Assembly (NCBI GenBank): GCA_964501335.1
Contig: CAZCTC010000009.1
Span: 102,711 to 166,710, forward strand
Length of the DNA: 64,000 nt
Source: CAZCTC01 sp964501335
GTDB taxonomy: Bacteria > Chloroflexota > Anaerolineae > B4-G1 > SLSP01
Direction: 5' to 3'
Numbering within the stretch: position 1 is the first letter of the stretch; each line of letters starts with the position of its first letter. The notes below the pieces were generated by a model that worked only from the letters and a program-made list of their open reading frames with translations, was not told where the DNA came from and ran no database searches. Of the stretch, positions 45,501 through 54,791 are shown piece after piece. A program made the translations under genes and the position numbers.

Positions 45501-48463
45501 AAAACCGGGCTGTCCTCGACCTCCCAGCTCCAGTAAAACTGATCATCTTCCGCTTTCTGCTTCACACTGTACCAACGACGCTCCATAAAGACCACATCCA
45601 GCGTCTGACCAACCCGCGGCCGGCTCTCCCCATCGACCCCATCAGGCGGCGTCACCGCCAGCAAGTCGATCGTCTGCGCCTGCCCCACCTGCGCCAGATA
45701 ACCGCGCGACGCCGCCCCGATGTAGAACTCGCCCCGATGCACCGGCACCACCGTCCGCCTGCTCACTTCCTGCCCTGAAGGATCGATCACCGAGACTTCG
45801 ATAATGAAATTCTGGCTTGTCGTCAGCGTCCCCAGCTCCGCCGGCACTTCAAAGGCCAGCCGACCCTGAGCATCCGTGCGTCCCTTGCCTTCGGCCACCA
45901 GTTGCAGATCATCCTCTTCACTCTCATACCACATCGTCCAGTCCCGATCGTTGTCGGTCCACTCATATCGCAGGCAGGTCATCCTGGCAGGGCAGCGATA
46001 GTTGAATGGATACACCTCCCGATAGACCCGCCATTCGGCCTGCGCATCTCCCACCGCCCCGCCGAAGTAATAACCGGCCTCCGCCTCGACTGCAATCGTA
46101 TCGCCGGCGATATAAGCCGGACGATCCGTCGTTATCTCGATCTGATACTCCGGCTTGCGATATTCCGCCACCTGAAAAGGAACCGATTGCTGGCGAGTGC
46201 CCGCCACATTCTCCACAAACAGAAAGTAGTTTCCCACCGGAGCCTCTTCATCGAGCGTAAACTCCCCATGGGCCGATCCCATATCGTTCAACGTCAGAGT
46301 CTCCTGATAGATCGTCTTGTACTGCGGATCGCGCAGCATTACAGTAAAACTGGGGCTGGTCGTCGGAACAAAATAACGGCCGTCGTCATCCCCCCGCACG
46401 ATCTCCTTAAAATAAACCGTCTGCCCGGGTCGATAGATCGGCCGGTCGGTATACAATGCCGTGCGATAAGCCTTCTTCGCCTGTTCCACCTTCACCTTAA
46501 AATTCCAGGAACTGACCCCCAAATTCCAGAACTCCGAGGTGATGGAGAAATCTCGCTCTCCCGGCTGCCCCGAGACTGCGCGCAGCGTGCCGTCGCATAT
46601 CCCAATCTCCTTTTTTTCAATCCCATAGAGCCCCCGATCGTCCGTGATCCCGGAATCCAGCGCGGCATCGTTACAATAGAGGCGCACCGGCAACCCCGCG
46701 TGAGGCTTTCCACTCTCCAGATCCGTCGCCCAGACCAGCAATTCATCGTCGGAATGCTTTAAGGTCAGATTGATGTAAGACTTGATAAAGAAATAATGAC
46801 TCGACTGATTCCAGGGATAAGATTTAGCATCCGGCGTCGACATCTCCAGATAATAAATCCCCGGCGGTAACTGTTTTCCATCATCATCCGTCACTCGATT
46901 GCGAATGATCTGGTAACTGTTGGGCGGAAGGTTGAGTTCCTGGGACCAATCCCTGAGCAAATCCGAATCTTGATACTCGTAAAGCGAGTCCCCCTGGTTC
47001 AATCTTCGCAAATAGATCGGAAACGGCGTTCGATAAAGCTTGAAATCCAATTGGGAAACGTTGGCGGCAACAGCAAAAACCTCGGTGTCGTAAGCAGCAT
47101 CGAAGATCCCGGTCGGATATCCCGTCTTAAGATAAGCGGAAGACTCCAACGGCCCCGTAGTAAAGGTTACCGTTTTAGCTTCACCGATCACTTCTCCATA
47201 ACGATCGGGAGCCGCAGCATCGAGGTTGAATTCATAAGTCACACTGGGGATCGCCGAAAAAGAAAGCATGGCCCAACGGTCCATCGATTCCCAACGGAGA
47301 TCGATATTCGTGATCGGCGGCGAAAAGGTCACATGCTGCGTAAAGACTTCCGTGTCCATCGGACTGGTGAACTCAATCTTAAATTGTATCCATTGAGAAT
47401 TTACTTTCTTAGCCCCACTGCGCGGCGTCATCCCCACCACACCCGCATGCCGGATCGATGTAAATTTCCAGGAGAGCGCTTCATTCAATCCTGCCGGGCC
47501 AAAACGGCTGTGCGCCGTCACCGCCAGTTTTACATCGGCGTGACTGTTCCGCGCTATCATCAGCGTCGGCGTGAAGATCATCGTCTCCTGCTCCGAATGC
47601 TTCGGATCGACCATCCACCCGAACCGACCTCTCGCCGGCCGGTCATCGACCACCAGCGCAAAGGCCTCTTCCACACTGGCATGGTCCATCCATTGATTGA
47701 AGGTCACGCTGATCACATCGCCGGGCGCAAAATAGATATAGCCGTCCGGCGGCCAGATTTCAGCAACCTGCGGCGGCACCGTGGAAAAGTGCCAGATGTA
47801 ATCTTCCGTCAACGTTCCACCCGAACTGGCCACCAAACCCGCCGGCACCTGCGCCGTATAATCCGTCGCCGGCATAAATCCCCCCTCGGGATGGAAAACA
47901 TAGATCGAGGTATTGACCCATTCCCCCTGCCCTTTCACCGCCGGAGAAAAGATCAGCGGCACGGGCAGATCGGATTGCGCTTTTACCGTATTGAGCGCCA
48001 CCACCGGCCGGTTGAAGACCACCGTCACATCGAAATCGGAACCCAGTTGCTGCGTATCCGGCGCCGGCTGGACCGCCGCCACGGCCAGATCGCCTTCTAC
48101 CACAAAGTCAAAGACAGCTCGCTCGGTCAGCGCCTTGCCGACCGCGCTGCGCGCCGCCTCCCCCACCGTCACTTCATAACGGGCGCCCCGCGCCGGCGGC
48201 TGCGCCGGCGTAAAAGTCGCCGTGCGCTCGTCCACCCAGCTCCATTCGCCCGCCAGCGTCGGCGTAATGAGCAATGCAGATTCAACACTTGACGGGTCCA
48301 TCGGTTGATCGAAGGTCAATGTCAACGGTGTATCGACGGGAAGCTCCGCGCCGGCGGCGGGAGTGCGCTCGATGAGCCGGGGCGCCGGCAGATCTGGCTG
48401 CGCCTGGCAGCCGCCCAGCAGTAATAACATTACGATTGTAAAAGGAACCCAGTAACGTTTCAT
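42515..48463 (-). CDS. Bacterial alpha-2-macroglobulin lipoprotein, array copy 4 (A2M-4)
   Basis: A 1982-aa A2M with a good lipobox (LLGGC) and Gln after the cysteine. Four Big_5-like Ig domains precede the MG domains. RPGQTVYFK lies near 678 and C-x5-C-LRYEW near 826. The linker AKGGGGGEGG (about 1247) and DTAYWNATVRT come before the TED domain with Cys1478 (CTEQ). It is most like A2M-6: their thioester cysteines have the same number, and their signal peptides and Ig domains align closely. Two in-frame ATGs (48469, 48463) follow a GAGGGGG sequence; 48463 is chosen because it gives the MKR start shared with A2M-5 and A2M-6. The last five residues and the stop come from a GTAGACAG-type repeat. 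Confidence 0.95.
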   Translation of the reverse strand: MKRYWVPFTIVMLLLLGGCQAQPDLPAPRLIERTPAAGAELPVDTPLTLTFDQPMDPSSVESALLITPTLAGEWSWVDERTATFTPAQPPARGARYEVTVGEAARSAVGKALTERAVFDFVVEGDLAVAAVQPAPDTQQLGSDFDVTVVFNRPVVALNTVKAQSDLPVPLIFSPAVKGQGEWVNTSIYVFHPEGGFMPATDYTAQVPAGLVASSGGTLTEDYIWHFSTVPPQVAEIWPPDGYIYFAPGDVISVTFNQWMDHASVEEAFALVVDDRPARGRFGWMVDPKHSEQETMIFTPTLMIARNSHADVKLAVTAHSRFGPAGLNEALSWKFTSIRHAGVVGMTPRSGAKKVNSQWIQFKIEFTSPMDTEVFTQHVTFSPPITNIDLRWESMDRWAMLSFSAIPSVTYEFNLDAAAPDRYGEVIGEAKTVTFTTGPLESSAYLKTGYPTGIFDAAYDTEVFAVAANVSQLDFKLYRTPFPIYLRRLNQGDSLYEYQDSDLLRDWSQELNLPPNSYQIIRNRVTDDDGKQLPPGIYYLEMSTPDAKSYPWNQSSHYFFIKSYINLTLKHSDDELLVWATDLESGKPHAGLPVRLYCNDAALDSGITDDRGLYGIEKKEIGICDGTLRAVSGQPGERDFSITSEFWNLGVSSWNFKVKVEQAKKAYRTALYTDRPIYRPGQTVYFKEIVRGDDDGRYFVPTTSPSFTVMLRDPQYKTIYQETLTLNDMGSAHGEFTLDEEAPVGNYFLFVENVAGTRQQSVPFQVAEYRKPEYQIEITTDRPAYIAGDTIAVEAEAGYYFGGAVGDAQAEWRVYREVYPFNYRCPARMTCLRYEWTDNDRDWTMWYESEEDDLQLVAEGKGRTDAQGRLAFEVPAELGTLTTSQNFIIEVSVIDPSGQEVSRRTVVPVHRGEFYIGAASRGYLAQVGQAQTIDLLAVTPPDGVDGESRPRVGQTLDVVFMERRWYSVKQKAEDDQFYWSWEVEDSPVFTATATTDADGKATAAFIPERAGTYRVRISGRDGRGQTIYTSAYFWVWGGSRYVAWRQQSNNRIELIPDKREYEVGDVAEILIPSPYSRTVQALVTIERGGIYSTVVQTLERNSTVLRIPIVEDYLPNVFVSVVLMQGASQSPDGLASFKMGLIELPISNRAKQLQITLTPDKDMAAGEVYGPRQKATFDVLVTDSEGRPVEAEVSLRLADLAALALADEKDPALVDVFWNQRGLSVWTGLALTLAMERFNRELAPGAKGGGGGEGGLVRSDFADTAYWNATVRTDREGKAQVTVTLPDNLTTWRMQAKAITADAHVGRTDVDIVSTLELLVRPVVPRFFIVGDKVTLATLVHNNSTRDLPVTVRLEADGLALPETTVQTVVVPAHEAMRVTWPVTVPVGKEVRVRMSAQAAGEQAPADAWEDRLPVYRYSTPEVVATSGRLSEAGTRLELINVPQGLDSSQGEMTVKVEGSLTAASQDALDYLKHYPYECTEQTVSRFLPNLVTYRLLEKLGRDDPTLKADLTEQVEVALQRLYSYQHYDGGWGWWVDDKSNTYLTAYALQGLLEAKRSGFAVDSKAQYRGLQYLRENLASPAGTKENWEANRLAYQLYVLGEYLAESPNQAKGELGVAVKLFDERWKLGQYGKAYLARALSLLEPEEPSHVKTLLAELNGAAVLGARGTHWEESMPDVRNMNTDIHTTAVVIWALSKLDPQSETLPQAVRWLMSMREDGRWESTQATSWALMALSAYMDASGELEGDFRYGLELNGKTLGEGAVNAENLAQPQTFTVTIAELLMDEANRLAIQREGDQGQLYYEVGLRTYHWAEEVEPLDRGVMVDRQYSLLSDPGKPITQAAVGDLIQVKLTMIAANDLHYVAMEDPLPAGCEAMDTSLNTTSSRVKAEELARVGQEGWHRGWGWWYFSHTEIRDEKVALFAPYLSRGTYEYTYVIRASMPGRFQVLPATAMEMYFPEIFGRTGGMVFTVVESSGGEVDSRK

Positions 48464-48492
48464 TATCATTTACCCCCTCTTTTCCCCCCTGT

Positions 48493-48540
48493 CCCCCCCT
48501 TTCCCCCGCGAGCGGGGGAAAGAGGGGGAACTTGTTTTGG
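48493..48540 (+). repeat. C-rich hairpin followed by T-tract
   Basis: CCCTTTCCCCCGC pairs with GCGGGGGAAAGAG around a GA loop with one mismatch in the outer stem, then AACTTGTTTTG on the plus strand. Confidence 0.8.
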
Positions 48541-48578
48541 GCATGGATTGCGCGCCGCAGACGGCGCGCAATCCATGC
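48541..48578. repeat. CAGA-loop hairpin, 17-bp perfect stem
   Basis: Left arm 48541-48557, loop CAGA 48558-48561, right arm 48562-48578. Confidence 0.92.
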
Positions 48579-48613
48579 CAGTCCTTATCCCAAAGAAAGA
48601 AGGTTTTTTGTCG

Positions 48614-48649
48614 ATGTTTTCGCGGGCATCGGAATGCCCGCGAAAACAT
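48614..48649. repeat. Hairpin with CGGA loop, 16-bp stem
   Basis: Left arm 48614-48629, loop CGGA 48630-48633, right arm 48634-48649. The stem and flanks (GGTTTTTTGTCG... GGCCTTTTTCTT) are nearly the same as at 54702-54741, which has the CAGA loop. Confidence 0.9.
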
Positions 48650-48709
48650 AGGCCTTTTTCTTCAGACAGCGCGCCATCCATTGCCGGTTAACCTTCGCGG
48701 CAGATCCGC

Positions 48710-48740
48710 TGTCTACTGTCTACTTTCTACTGTCTACTTC
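48710..48740 (-). repeat. GTAGACAG-type repeat at the A2M-5 gene end
   Basis: On the minus strand the final Lys codon and TAG stop of A2M-5 start the repeat, which continues ACAGTAGAAAGTAGACAGTA. Confidence 0.88.
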
Positions 48741-51700
48741 TCTATCGTAAACAACGTCCCTTCGCTCCGGCCGAAGACTTCCGGAAAATAAAGCTCCATC
48801 GCCGTCGCCGGAAGCACCCGAAATCGACCCGGCAGGCCCGCCCGAATCACATAAGTGTACTCATAGGTGCCAGGCGTCAAGTAATTTGCAAAGAATACAG
48901 CCTTTTCATCCCGCAAATCCCGATGCGATATCCACCAACGCCACGAAACGTTGTACTGCATCCCCTGGATCGACGTCGTGCTCAACGCAGAATCCACCGC
49001 TTCACACCCGGCCGGCAGCGGATCTTCGATTGCTACATAATGGAGATCGTGCAGCGTCACAAGGGTCACCTTCACCTGAATCAAATCGCCCACCGCCGCC
49101 TGTGTGATCGACTTCCCCGGATCGGAAAGCAGGCTGTATTGCCGTGCCACCATGATCCCCCGGTCCAACGCCGGCACCGCTTCCGCCGGGCGATAGGTCC
49201 GCAGCGCCACATCGTAGTAAAGCTCTCCGGCCTCGCCCTGCCGCGCGATCTCCAGATCGTTCGTCGCTCCGGCAGAGAGCTCCGATAATGTCAAAGTCAG
49301 CACCTGCGGCTGATCCAGCGTGGCCGTCGTCACCTGAGTCTCCGCCAGCGTCCGCCCGTTCAACGTGACGGTGTAATCGAAATCCCCGGCCAGCTCTCCG
49401 CTCGCCTCCTGATAGGCCGTCAACGCCAGCAGCGCCCAGGCGGTCTCCTGCGTCGAACCCCATCGCCCTTCCTCCCGCGCCGCCATCAGCCAGCGCACCG
49501 CGCCCGGCAACAATTCATTCTCCGGCTGCAACTCCGCCAGCGTCCAGAGCACGACGGCCGTCGTCCGGCGATCGGTGTTCATATTCCAGGAATCCGGCGC
49601 CGCCTCTTCCCAATAAACCCCGCGCGCCCCGATCACCGCCGCTTCACCCAGTTCAGCCAGCAACGTCTTCACATAGGGAGAATCTTTCGGCAGCAAATGC
49701 GCCAAAGCCTGCGCCAGATAGGCCTTGCCGTAAAGATCCAGCCGGCGCCGCTCTTCAAACAACGTCACCGTCCGCCCCAATTCGCCCTGAATATCGTCGG
49801 GAAAGCGCGCTCCATATTCAGCCAACACATACAATTCATAAGCCTGCCGATTCGCTGCCCCATGCGTCGCCAGTTCCTCCGGCGATTGCAAATTCTTACG
49901 CAAATATGAGGCCGCCCGCATCATCACCCACTCATCCGCAGCATAACCATTCCGGTCCGCTTCCAGCAATGCCTGCAATACATACGCCGTGATATAAGGA
50001 TCGCTCGCTCCCTCCGGCCACCAGCCCCAACCATTGTCGTAATTACGAGCATCGTAGAGCCGCTGCAGCGCCGTCTCCACCCGGGTCGTCAAAACAGCCT
50101 TCAAATCCTCCCGGCCCTGGCCGGCCCGCTCCAGCGCCCGGTAAGCGATCAAATCCGGCAGGAAGCGACTCACCGTCTGCTCGTTGCATCCATAAGGATA
50201 ATCCTTCAGATAGGTCAGCGCCGGCTGCGCTGCCGCCGTGAGCGAACCGTCGATCCGCACCGTCATCCCGCCCGCCGAAAGATCGGCCGTCGACGGCACT
50301 TCGATCTGCTCCAGCGCTCTTCCCGTCCCCGAAAGCCAGCCCGCCGTCGCCACCACTTCCGGCGTACTGTAGCGATAGACCGGCAGCCGATCCTCCCGCG
50401 CATCCGCGACCGCCACCTGCCCTTCGGCCTGCACCGCCATCCGCACCGCCGCCTCATCGACTTCCTGCGCCGTCACCGACCAGCTCACCGCCGCCTCGCC
50501 GTGCGCCGGTACGATCACCGTCTGCGATTCGGGAACCGAGAGCGCCAGTCCCGTCGCAGCGAAAGAGACCGTGGCCGTCAGCTCCCGCGCTGAAGTATTG
50601 TGTACCACCGTCCCCAGCGTCGCCTGATCCCCCGTCACAAAGAAGCGCGGCAACACCGGACGCACCAACAGATCCAGCGTGCTCACAATGTCCACATCGG
50701 CCCGCCCGACCCGCGCATCCACGGTGATCGCCTTCGCCTGCATCCGCCACGTCGTCAGATTGTCGGGCAGCGTCACCGTCACCTGCGCATGCCCCTCTTT
50801 ATCCGTGCGCACCGTCGCATTCCAGTAAGCGGTGTCGGCAAATTCACTCCGCGTCAACGCATCACCGCCGCCGCCCCCCTTCGCCCCCGGCGCCAGCTCG
50901 CGGTTCAACGGCTCCATCGCCGCCGTCAACGCCACGCCCGTCTCCACGCCCAGACCCCGCGGGCTCCAAAAGATCGCCTGCAATCCCGGATCGCGTTCAC
51001 TGCCCAGATCCAGCGCCGCCAGGTCCGCCAATCGCAGCGAGACCTCCGCTTCTACCGGCCGGCCCTGAAAATCGGTTACCCGCAGGTCGAAAGTCGCCGT
51101 CTCACGGGGATGATAGACCTCGCCGACCGTCCGATCCTTATCCGGCGTCAACGTCACCTGCAACACCTTCTCCTGACTCACCACCGGCAGGTGGATCAGC
51201 CCCATCTTAAAGGTCGCCAGATCGTCGGCCGACTGCGCCGAACCCTGCATCAGGATCACCGAAACATAGGCATTGGGGTACATCTCCGACGTGATCGGGA
51301 TCTGCAACAACGTGCTGTTCCCCGTCAACGTCATCACCGTTGCCGTAAAGATCCGTCCCCGCTCCACCGTCACCAACGCCGCTACCGGACCCTTATAAGG
51401 CGACGGCACCAGAATTTCCGCGACATCTCCAATCTGATAACTCCCTTTATCCGCCACCAGCGCAATCCGATTATTGCTCTCCTGCTTCCACTGCACGTAA
51501 TTCGACCCGCCCCCTACCCAGAAGAGGTCGCTGGAAGAAAGTTGTTGCCCCCGACCATCGCGGCCTTCCACCCGCACGCCGTAAAGGCCCGCCCGCGGCG
51601 GTGTAAAGCTCGCCGTCGCCCGGCCGTCTTCCCCCGTCCGCACCGTCGCCCGGAAAACCGGCGTTTCATCCAGGGCCCACGTCCAGTAGAACTCCCCGTC

Positions 51701-54406
51701 TTCGGCTTTCTGTTTCACGCTGTACCACCGGCACTCCACAAAAGTCACCTGGAGCAACTGGCCCGGCCGCAAAGCATTCGGCTTCCCCGACGCCAGCGAC
51801 GGCGCGACCGCCAAAAGATTCACCGTCTGCGCCTCGCCCACCCGGCCGATATAATTCGCCATCGCCGTTCCAATATAAAACTCCCCGCGATGCACCGGCA
51901 CCGTCGTCCGTTGACTCACTTCCTTGCCGCCGGCATCCGTCACCGAGACCTCCAGCACAAAATTACGGCTCCCCGTCGCCGTGCTCAGGTCCGCCGGCAC
52001 TTGAAAAGAGAAATTTCCCTCCGCATTCGTCGTCCCCTCGCCTTCGGCCGCCGCCCGCCGCCCGTTCGACTGAGGCAATCCCCGTCCGGTCATCTCCGCC
52101 AGACGATCGCTGAAGTTGTACCACCCACAGCCCATCTCCCGTGGACAGGCATAACTGAAGCCATACGGTTCCTGATAGAGCGCCCAGGTCGCCTTCATCT
52201 TCGCCAGCGCTCCGCCGAAGTAATAGCGCGCCCGCGCCGTGGCCGAAATCGTATCGCCGGCCGTGTAAGCCGGTCGCTCCGTCGCCACTTCAAGCTGATA
52301 GTCCGGCTTACGATATTCCGCCACCCGGAAAGGAACGGATTGCAGAGTCCACCAATATCCGCTCGGGATCTGAATCCGGTATTCTCCCAATGCCGCCTCC
52401 CCGTCCAGCACAAACCGGCCATCGGCCGAGCCCATATCATTCAGCGAAAGGGTCTGACTGTAAATCACCTTCGATTGCGGATCTTCAACGATCACCGTCA
52501 ACCCCGGATCGTCCAACGGAACCGTATAAAGAGCGTCCTGATCGTTCCGCACAATCTCTTTGAAATAGACGGTCTGGCCCGGCCGGTAAACCGGACGGTC
52601 GGTGTAAAGCGCCACCCGATAAGGAGATGAATGGTATTCGGCAGCAATGCCAAAATCACCGGGATAGATTCCCTCATTCCAATCCACCGTCCCCACCCCA
52701 AAGTTATCGTCCCCCGGTTCTCCGGCAATGGCCCGGACTATACCACCGCACCTCCCCAGGCGAGGATCGGCCGCCGCATAAAGACCGCGGACGTCGGTCG
52801 TGCCGGTAACCACGGCTGAATTGCCACAATAGAAAGTCACCGAAAGGCCCTCCACCGGACGGCCGTTCTTCAGATCCGTCGCCCAAACCAGCGCGCCGTC
52901 TTGAGCGTGCTTCAACGTCAGATTGAGATGGGACTTCACAAAGATATCGCTAAAGATATAATTACCCTTCCCCATAAAAAGCTCCGGCGTCGTCATCTTC
53001 AGATGATAAATTCCCGGCGGCACCGGCTCCCCGGCTTCATCCGTCATCCGATTGCGAATAATCTGATAGCTGTTGGGAGGCAAGTTTAACGGCTGCGACC
53101 AGATCCGCACAATATTCTCAGCCTGCGATCGTATTCCATTCCACTCGCCTGTGCTAACAAGATAGGAAGACAACGGCCAGCGATAAAGCGTGAGATCCAG
53201 CCGCGAGACATTGATTGCCGTTGCAAACAACTCCGTCTCATGATCCGCATCGAAAAAGCCTTCCCGCGAGCGCCGGTTCCAATAAGTCCAGGGGCTTACT
53301 ACACCGGTTTGAAAGCGCAGTGCAAAAGGTTTCCCCAGGGTCTCTCCATAGACATCGGGAGTCCTCGCATCCAGCTCGATCCGATAATCGCGCTGCGGTT
53401 TTGTACCAAAATAGAGGCGCACCGCCGTATTCAAATCGTTCCAATAGAACTCCACATCGGCCAACGGCGGCGTGAAATGCAGATGCCGGGTAAAAACCTC
53501 CGTATTCATCGGGCTGGCAAAGACCAGTTCCACAAAACCGCTATCAGGAGATTGATTTACAGCTCCATCCCCAGGCGTCGTACGGACCACTCCCGCCGAA
53601 CCGATGGACGAAAAGTTCTGCATCAGCTCCGCTCCCAATCCCAGCGTGCCGAATCGCCCCCGCGCTGAGGAAGCCAGCCGGATCACCCCCACGCTGTTCC
53701 GGGCCAGCGCCTCCGTCGGCGTAAAAACCAGCTTCTCCCACGATGTGGCTTTCTCTCCCCCAATCCAGCCAAAGCTGCCCGGCCAGCGCGCACCGTTGAC
53801 CCACAACGAAAAGGCGGCCTCTGTAGCGGCGTGATCCATCGGTTGATTGAACGTCACCGTGATCACATCCCCGGGGCGAAAATAATCAAAATCGGCCTCG
53901 GGCCAGATAGAATAGACCGTCGGGCGGATTGTCGTGAAATGCCAGCGATACTCTTCCGCCAGCGCCGTCCCCGTCGTGTCGGTCAATCCCGCTGGAATTT
54001 GCACCGTATAGTCCGTCGCCGGCAGGAATCCCTCCGTCGGATGGAAGACGTAGACCGACGTATTGATCCACTCCCCTTTTCCGGCAACCGGCGGAGAAAA
54101 GATCAGCGGCGCGGGCAGCCCGGCTTGATCCCCCGGAGCCCGCAGCGGGACCACGGGCCGGTTGAAAATCACGGAGACCGGCGTCTGGGGATCCACCTCC
54201 ACCCGGCCTGATTCCGGCTGGGCCAGCACGACCGCCAGCATTGTATCGTCAACTGCCGGGGGGACAGGATCAGCAGTCACGGATCGAGCCCGGGTCACCA
54301 GCTTCCCTTCGGCGAGGCGCGTCGCCGGCGCGGTCGGTTGGGCCTGACAGGATGCAATCAGCAGCGCTACAGGCAAGCACAACAAAAAAGCTAAACAGCG
54401 TTTCAT
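48734..54406 (-). CDS. Bacterial alpha-2-macroglobulin lipoprotein, array copy 5 (A2M-5), shortened N-terminus
   Basis: An 1890-aa A2M, the shortest of the six. The lipobox LIASC is good. After the signal the first Big_5-like Ig domain is missing: about 60 residues of unrelated, Val/Ala/Pro-rich sequence lead straight into the domain that is second in the other copies, leaving three. RPGQTVYFK lies near 605, C-x5-C-GWYNF near 755 and the linker AKGGGGGDAL near 1177. The thioester motif is Cys1407 in GCNEQ, keeping CxEQ but differing from the ECTEQ of the others. The start at 54406 follows AAAGGAC and matches A2M-6; an open frame extends further upstream through repeats and is rejected. Stop TAG comes from the GTAGACAG-type repeat. 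Confidence 0.94.
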   Translation of the reverse strand: MKRCLAFLLCLPVALLIASCQAQPTAPATRLAEGKLVTRARSVTADPVPPAVDDTMLAVVLAQPESGRVEVDPQTPVSVIFNRPVVPLRAPGDQAGLPAPLIFSPPVAGKGEWINTSVYVFHPTEGFLPATDYTVQIPAGLTDTTGTALAEEYRWHFTTIRPTVYSIWPEADFDYFRPGDVITVTFNQPMDHAATEAAFSLWVNGARWPGSFGWIGGEKATSWEKLVFTPTEALARNSVGVIRLASSARGRFGTLGLGAELMQNFSSIGSAGVVRTTPGDGAVNQSPDSGFVELVFASPMNTEVFTRHLHFTPPLADVEFYWNDLNTAVRLYFGTKPQRDYRIELDARTPDVYGETLGKPFALRFQTGVVSPWTYWNRRSREGFFDADHETELFATAINVSRLDLTLYRWPLSSYLVSTGEWNGIRSQAENIVRIWSQPLNLPPNSYQIIRNRMTDEAGEPVPPGIYHLKMTTPELFMGKGNYIFSDIFVKSHLNLTLKHAQDGALVWATDLKNGRPVEGLSVTFYCGNSAVVTGTTDVRGLYAAADPRLGRCGGIVRAIAGEPGDDNFGVGTVDWNEGIYPGDFGIAAEYHSSPYRVALYTDRPVYRPGQTVYFKEIVRNDQDALYTVPLDDPGLTVIVEDPQSKVIYSQTLSLNDMGSADGRFVLDGEAALGEYRIQIPSGYWWTLQSVPFRVAEYRKPDYQLEVATERPAYTAGDTISATARARYYFGGALAKMKATWALYQEPYGFSYACPREMGCGWYNFSDRLAEMTGRGLPQSNGRRAAAEGEGTTNAEGNFSFQVPADLSTATGSRNFVLEVSVTDAGGKEVSQRTTVPVHRGEFYIGTAMANYIGRVGEAQTVNLLAVAPSLASGKPNALRPGQLLQVTFVECRWYSVKQKAEDGEFYWTWALDETPVFRATVRTGEDGRATASFTPPRAGLYGVRVEGRDGRGQQLSSSDLFWVGGGSNYVQWKQESNNRIALVADKGSYQIGDVAEILVPSPYKGPVAALVTVERGRIFTATVMTLTGNSTLLQIPITSEMYPNAYVSVILMQGSAQSADDLATFKMGLIHLPVVSQEKVLQVTLTPDKDRTVGEVYHPRETATFDLRVTDFQGRPVEAEVSLRLADLAALDLGSERDPGLQAIFWSPRGLGVETGVALTAAMEPLNRELAPGAKGGGGGDALTRSEFADTAYWNATVRTDKEGHAQVTVTLPDNLTTWRMQAKAITVDARVGRADVDIVSTLDLLVRPVLPRFFVTGDQATLGTVVHNTSARELTATVSFAATGLALSVPESQTVIVPAHGEAAVSWSVTAQEVDEAAVRMAVQAEGQVAVADAREDRLPVYRYSTPEVVATAGWLSGTGRALEQIEVPSTADLSAGGMTVRIDGSLTAAAQPALTYLKDYPYGCNEQTVSRFLPDLIAYRALERAGQGREDLKAVLTTRVETALQRLYDARNYDNGWGWWPEGASDPYITAYVLQALLEADRNGYAADEWVMMRAASYLRKNLQSPEELATHGAANRQAYELYVLAEYGARFPDDIQGELGRTVTLFEERRRLDLYGKAYLAQALAHLLPKDSPYVKTLLAELGEAAVIGARGVYWEEAAPDSWNMNTDRRTTAVVLWTLAELQPENELLPGAVRWLMAAREEGRWGSTQETAWALLALTAYQEASGELAGDFDYTVTLNGRTLAETQVTTATLDQPQVLTLTLSELSAGATNDLEIARQGEAGELYYDVALRTYRPAEAVPALDRGIMVARQYSLLSDPGKSITQAAVGDLIQVKVTLVTLHDLHYVAIEDPLPAGCEAVDSALSTTSIQGMQYNVSWRWWISHRDLRDEKAVFFANYLTPGTYEYTYVIRAGLPGRFRVLPATAMELYFPEVFGRSEGTLFTIEK

Positions 54407-54427
54407 TTTTTGTCCTTTTGTAAGAAA

Positions 54428-54545
54428 CGTCCCGCAAATAGTTTCCGTCCGGTAAAAAACGACGCGCGGGATAGGGAAAAAAAGTTTTTTGTTCATGTTT
54501 TCGCGCGCCTCAGAGGGCGCGCGAAAACATAGCCTTTTCTTTCCT
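54428..54545 (+). repeat. Class A hairpin element, copy E3
   Basis: Reads CGTCCCGCAAATAG, a spacer, AACGACGCGCGGGATAGGG, an A-run and T-run with GTTCAT, then a 16-bp hairpin (54495-54530, loop CAGA 54511-54514, one T-G pair), then GCCTTTTCTTTCC. It resembles E4 upstream of A2M-6 along its whole length, and the likeness continues into both start sites. Confidence 0.88.
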
Positions 54546-54579
54546 CTCGTCATGTAACTACCATTACAAATGGCTTTTA

Positions 54580-54633
54580 CATCAATCTTCTTCTCTCTTC
54601 GTCTCTGTGTCCTCTGCGCCTCAGCGGTGAATT
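54580..54633 (-). repeat. CACAGAG-type repeat
   Basis: On the minus strand: TTCACCGCTGAGGCGCAGAG followed by GACACAGAGACGAAG. It lies between two hairpins in the A2M-5 leader. Confidence 0.8.
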
Positions 54634-54701
54634 TCCCTTCTCCCCCGCCTGGCAACGCGCCAAATGGGCCGTTCCTTAACCAGAAGAAAAAAGTTTTTTG
54701 T

Positions 54702-54741
54702 CGATGTTTTCGCGGGCATCAGAATGCCCGCGAAAACATCG
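54702..54741. repeat. CAGA-loop hairpin, 18-bp perfect stem
   Basis: Left arm 54702-54719, loop CAGA 54720-54723, right arm 54724-54741. Confidence 0.92.
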
Positions 54742-54791
54742 GCCTTTTCTTTCCCTCTACCCATGACTTAAATTGCCGGATATGCCCTTCG

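Larger units (their letters stand above)
48464..48733. other. Intergenic region A2M-5 to A2M-4
   Basis: 270 bp, the shortest gap between array copies. In transcription order it holds the GTAGACAG-type repeat at the A2M-5 stop, two CGGA/CAGA-loop hairpins and a C-rich hairpin ending about 30 bp from the A2M-4 start. Little unstructured sequence remains for a promoter, so A2M-4 may depend on read-through. Confidence 0.7.
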
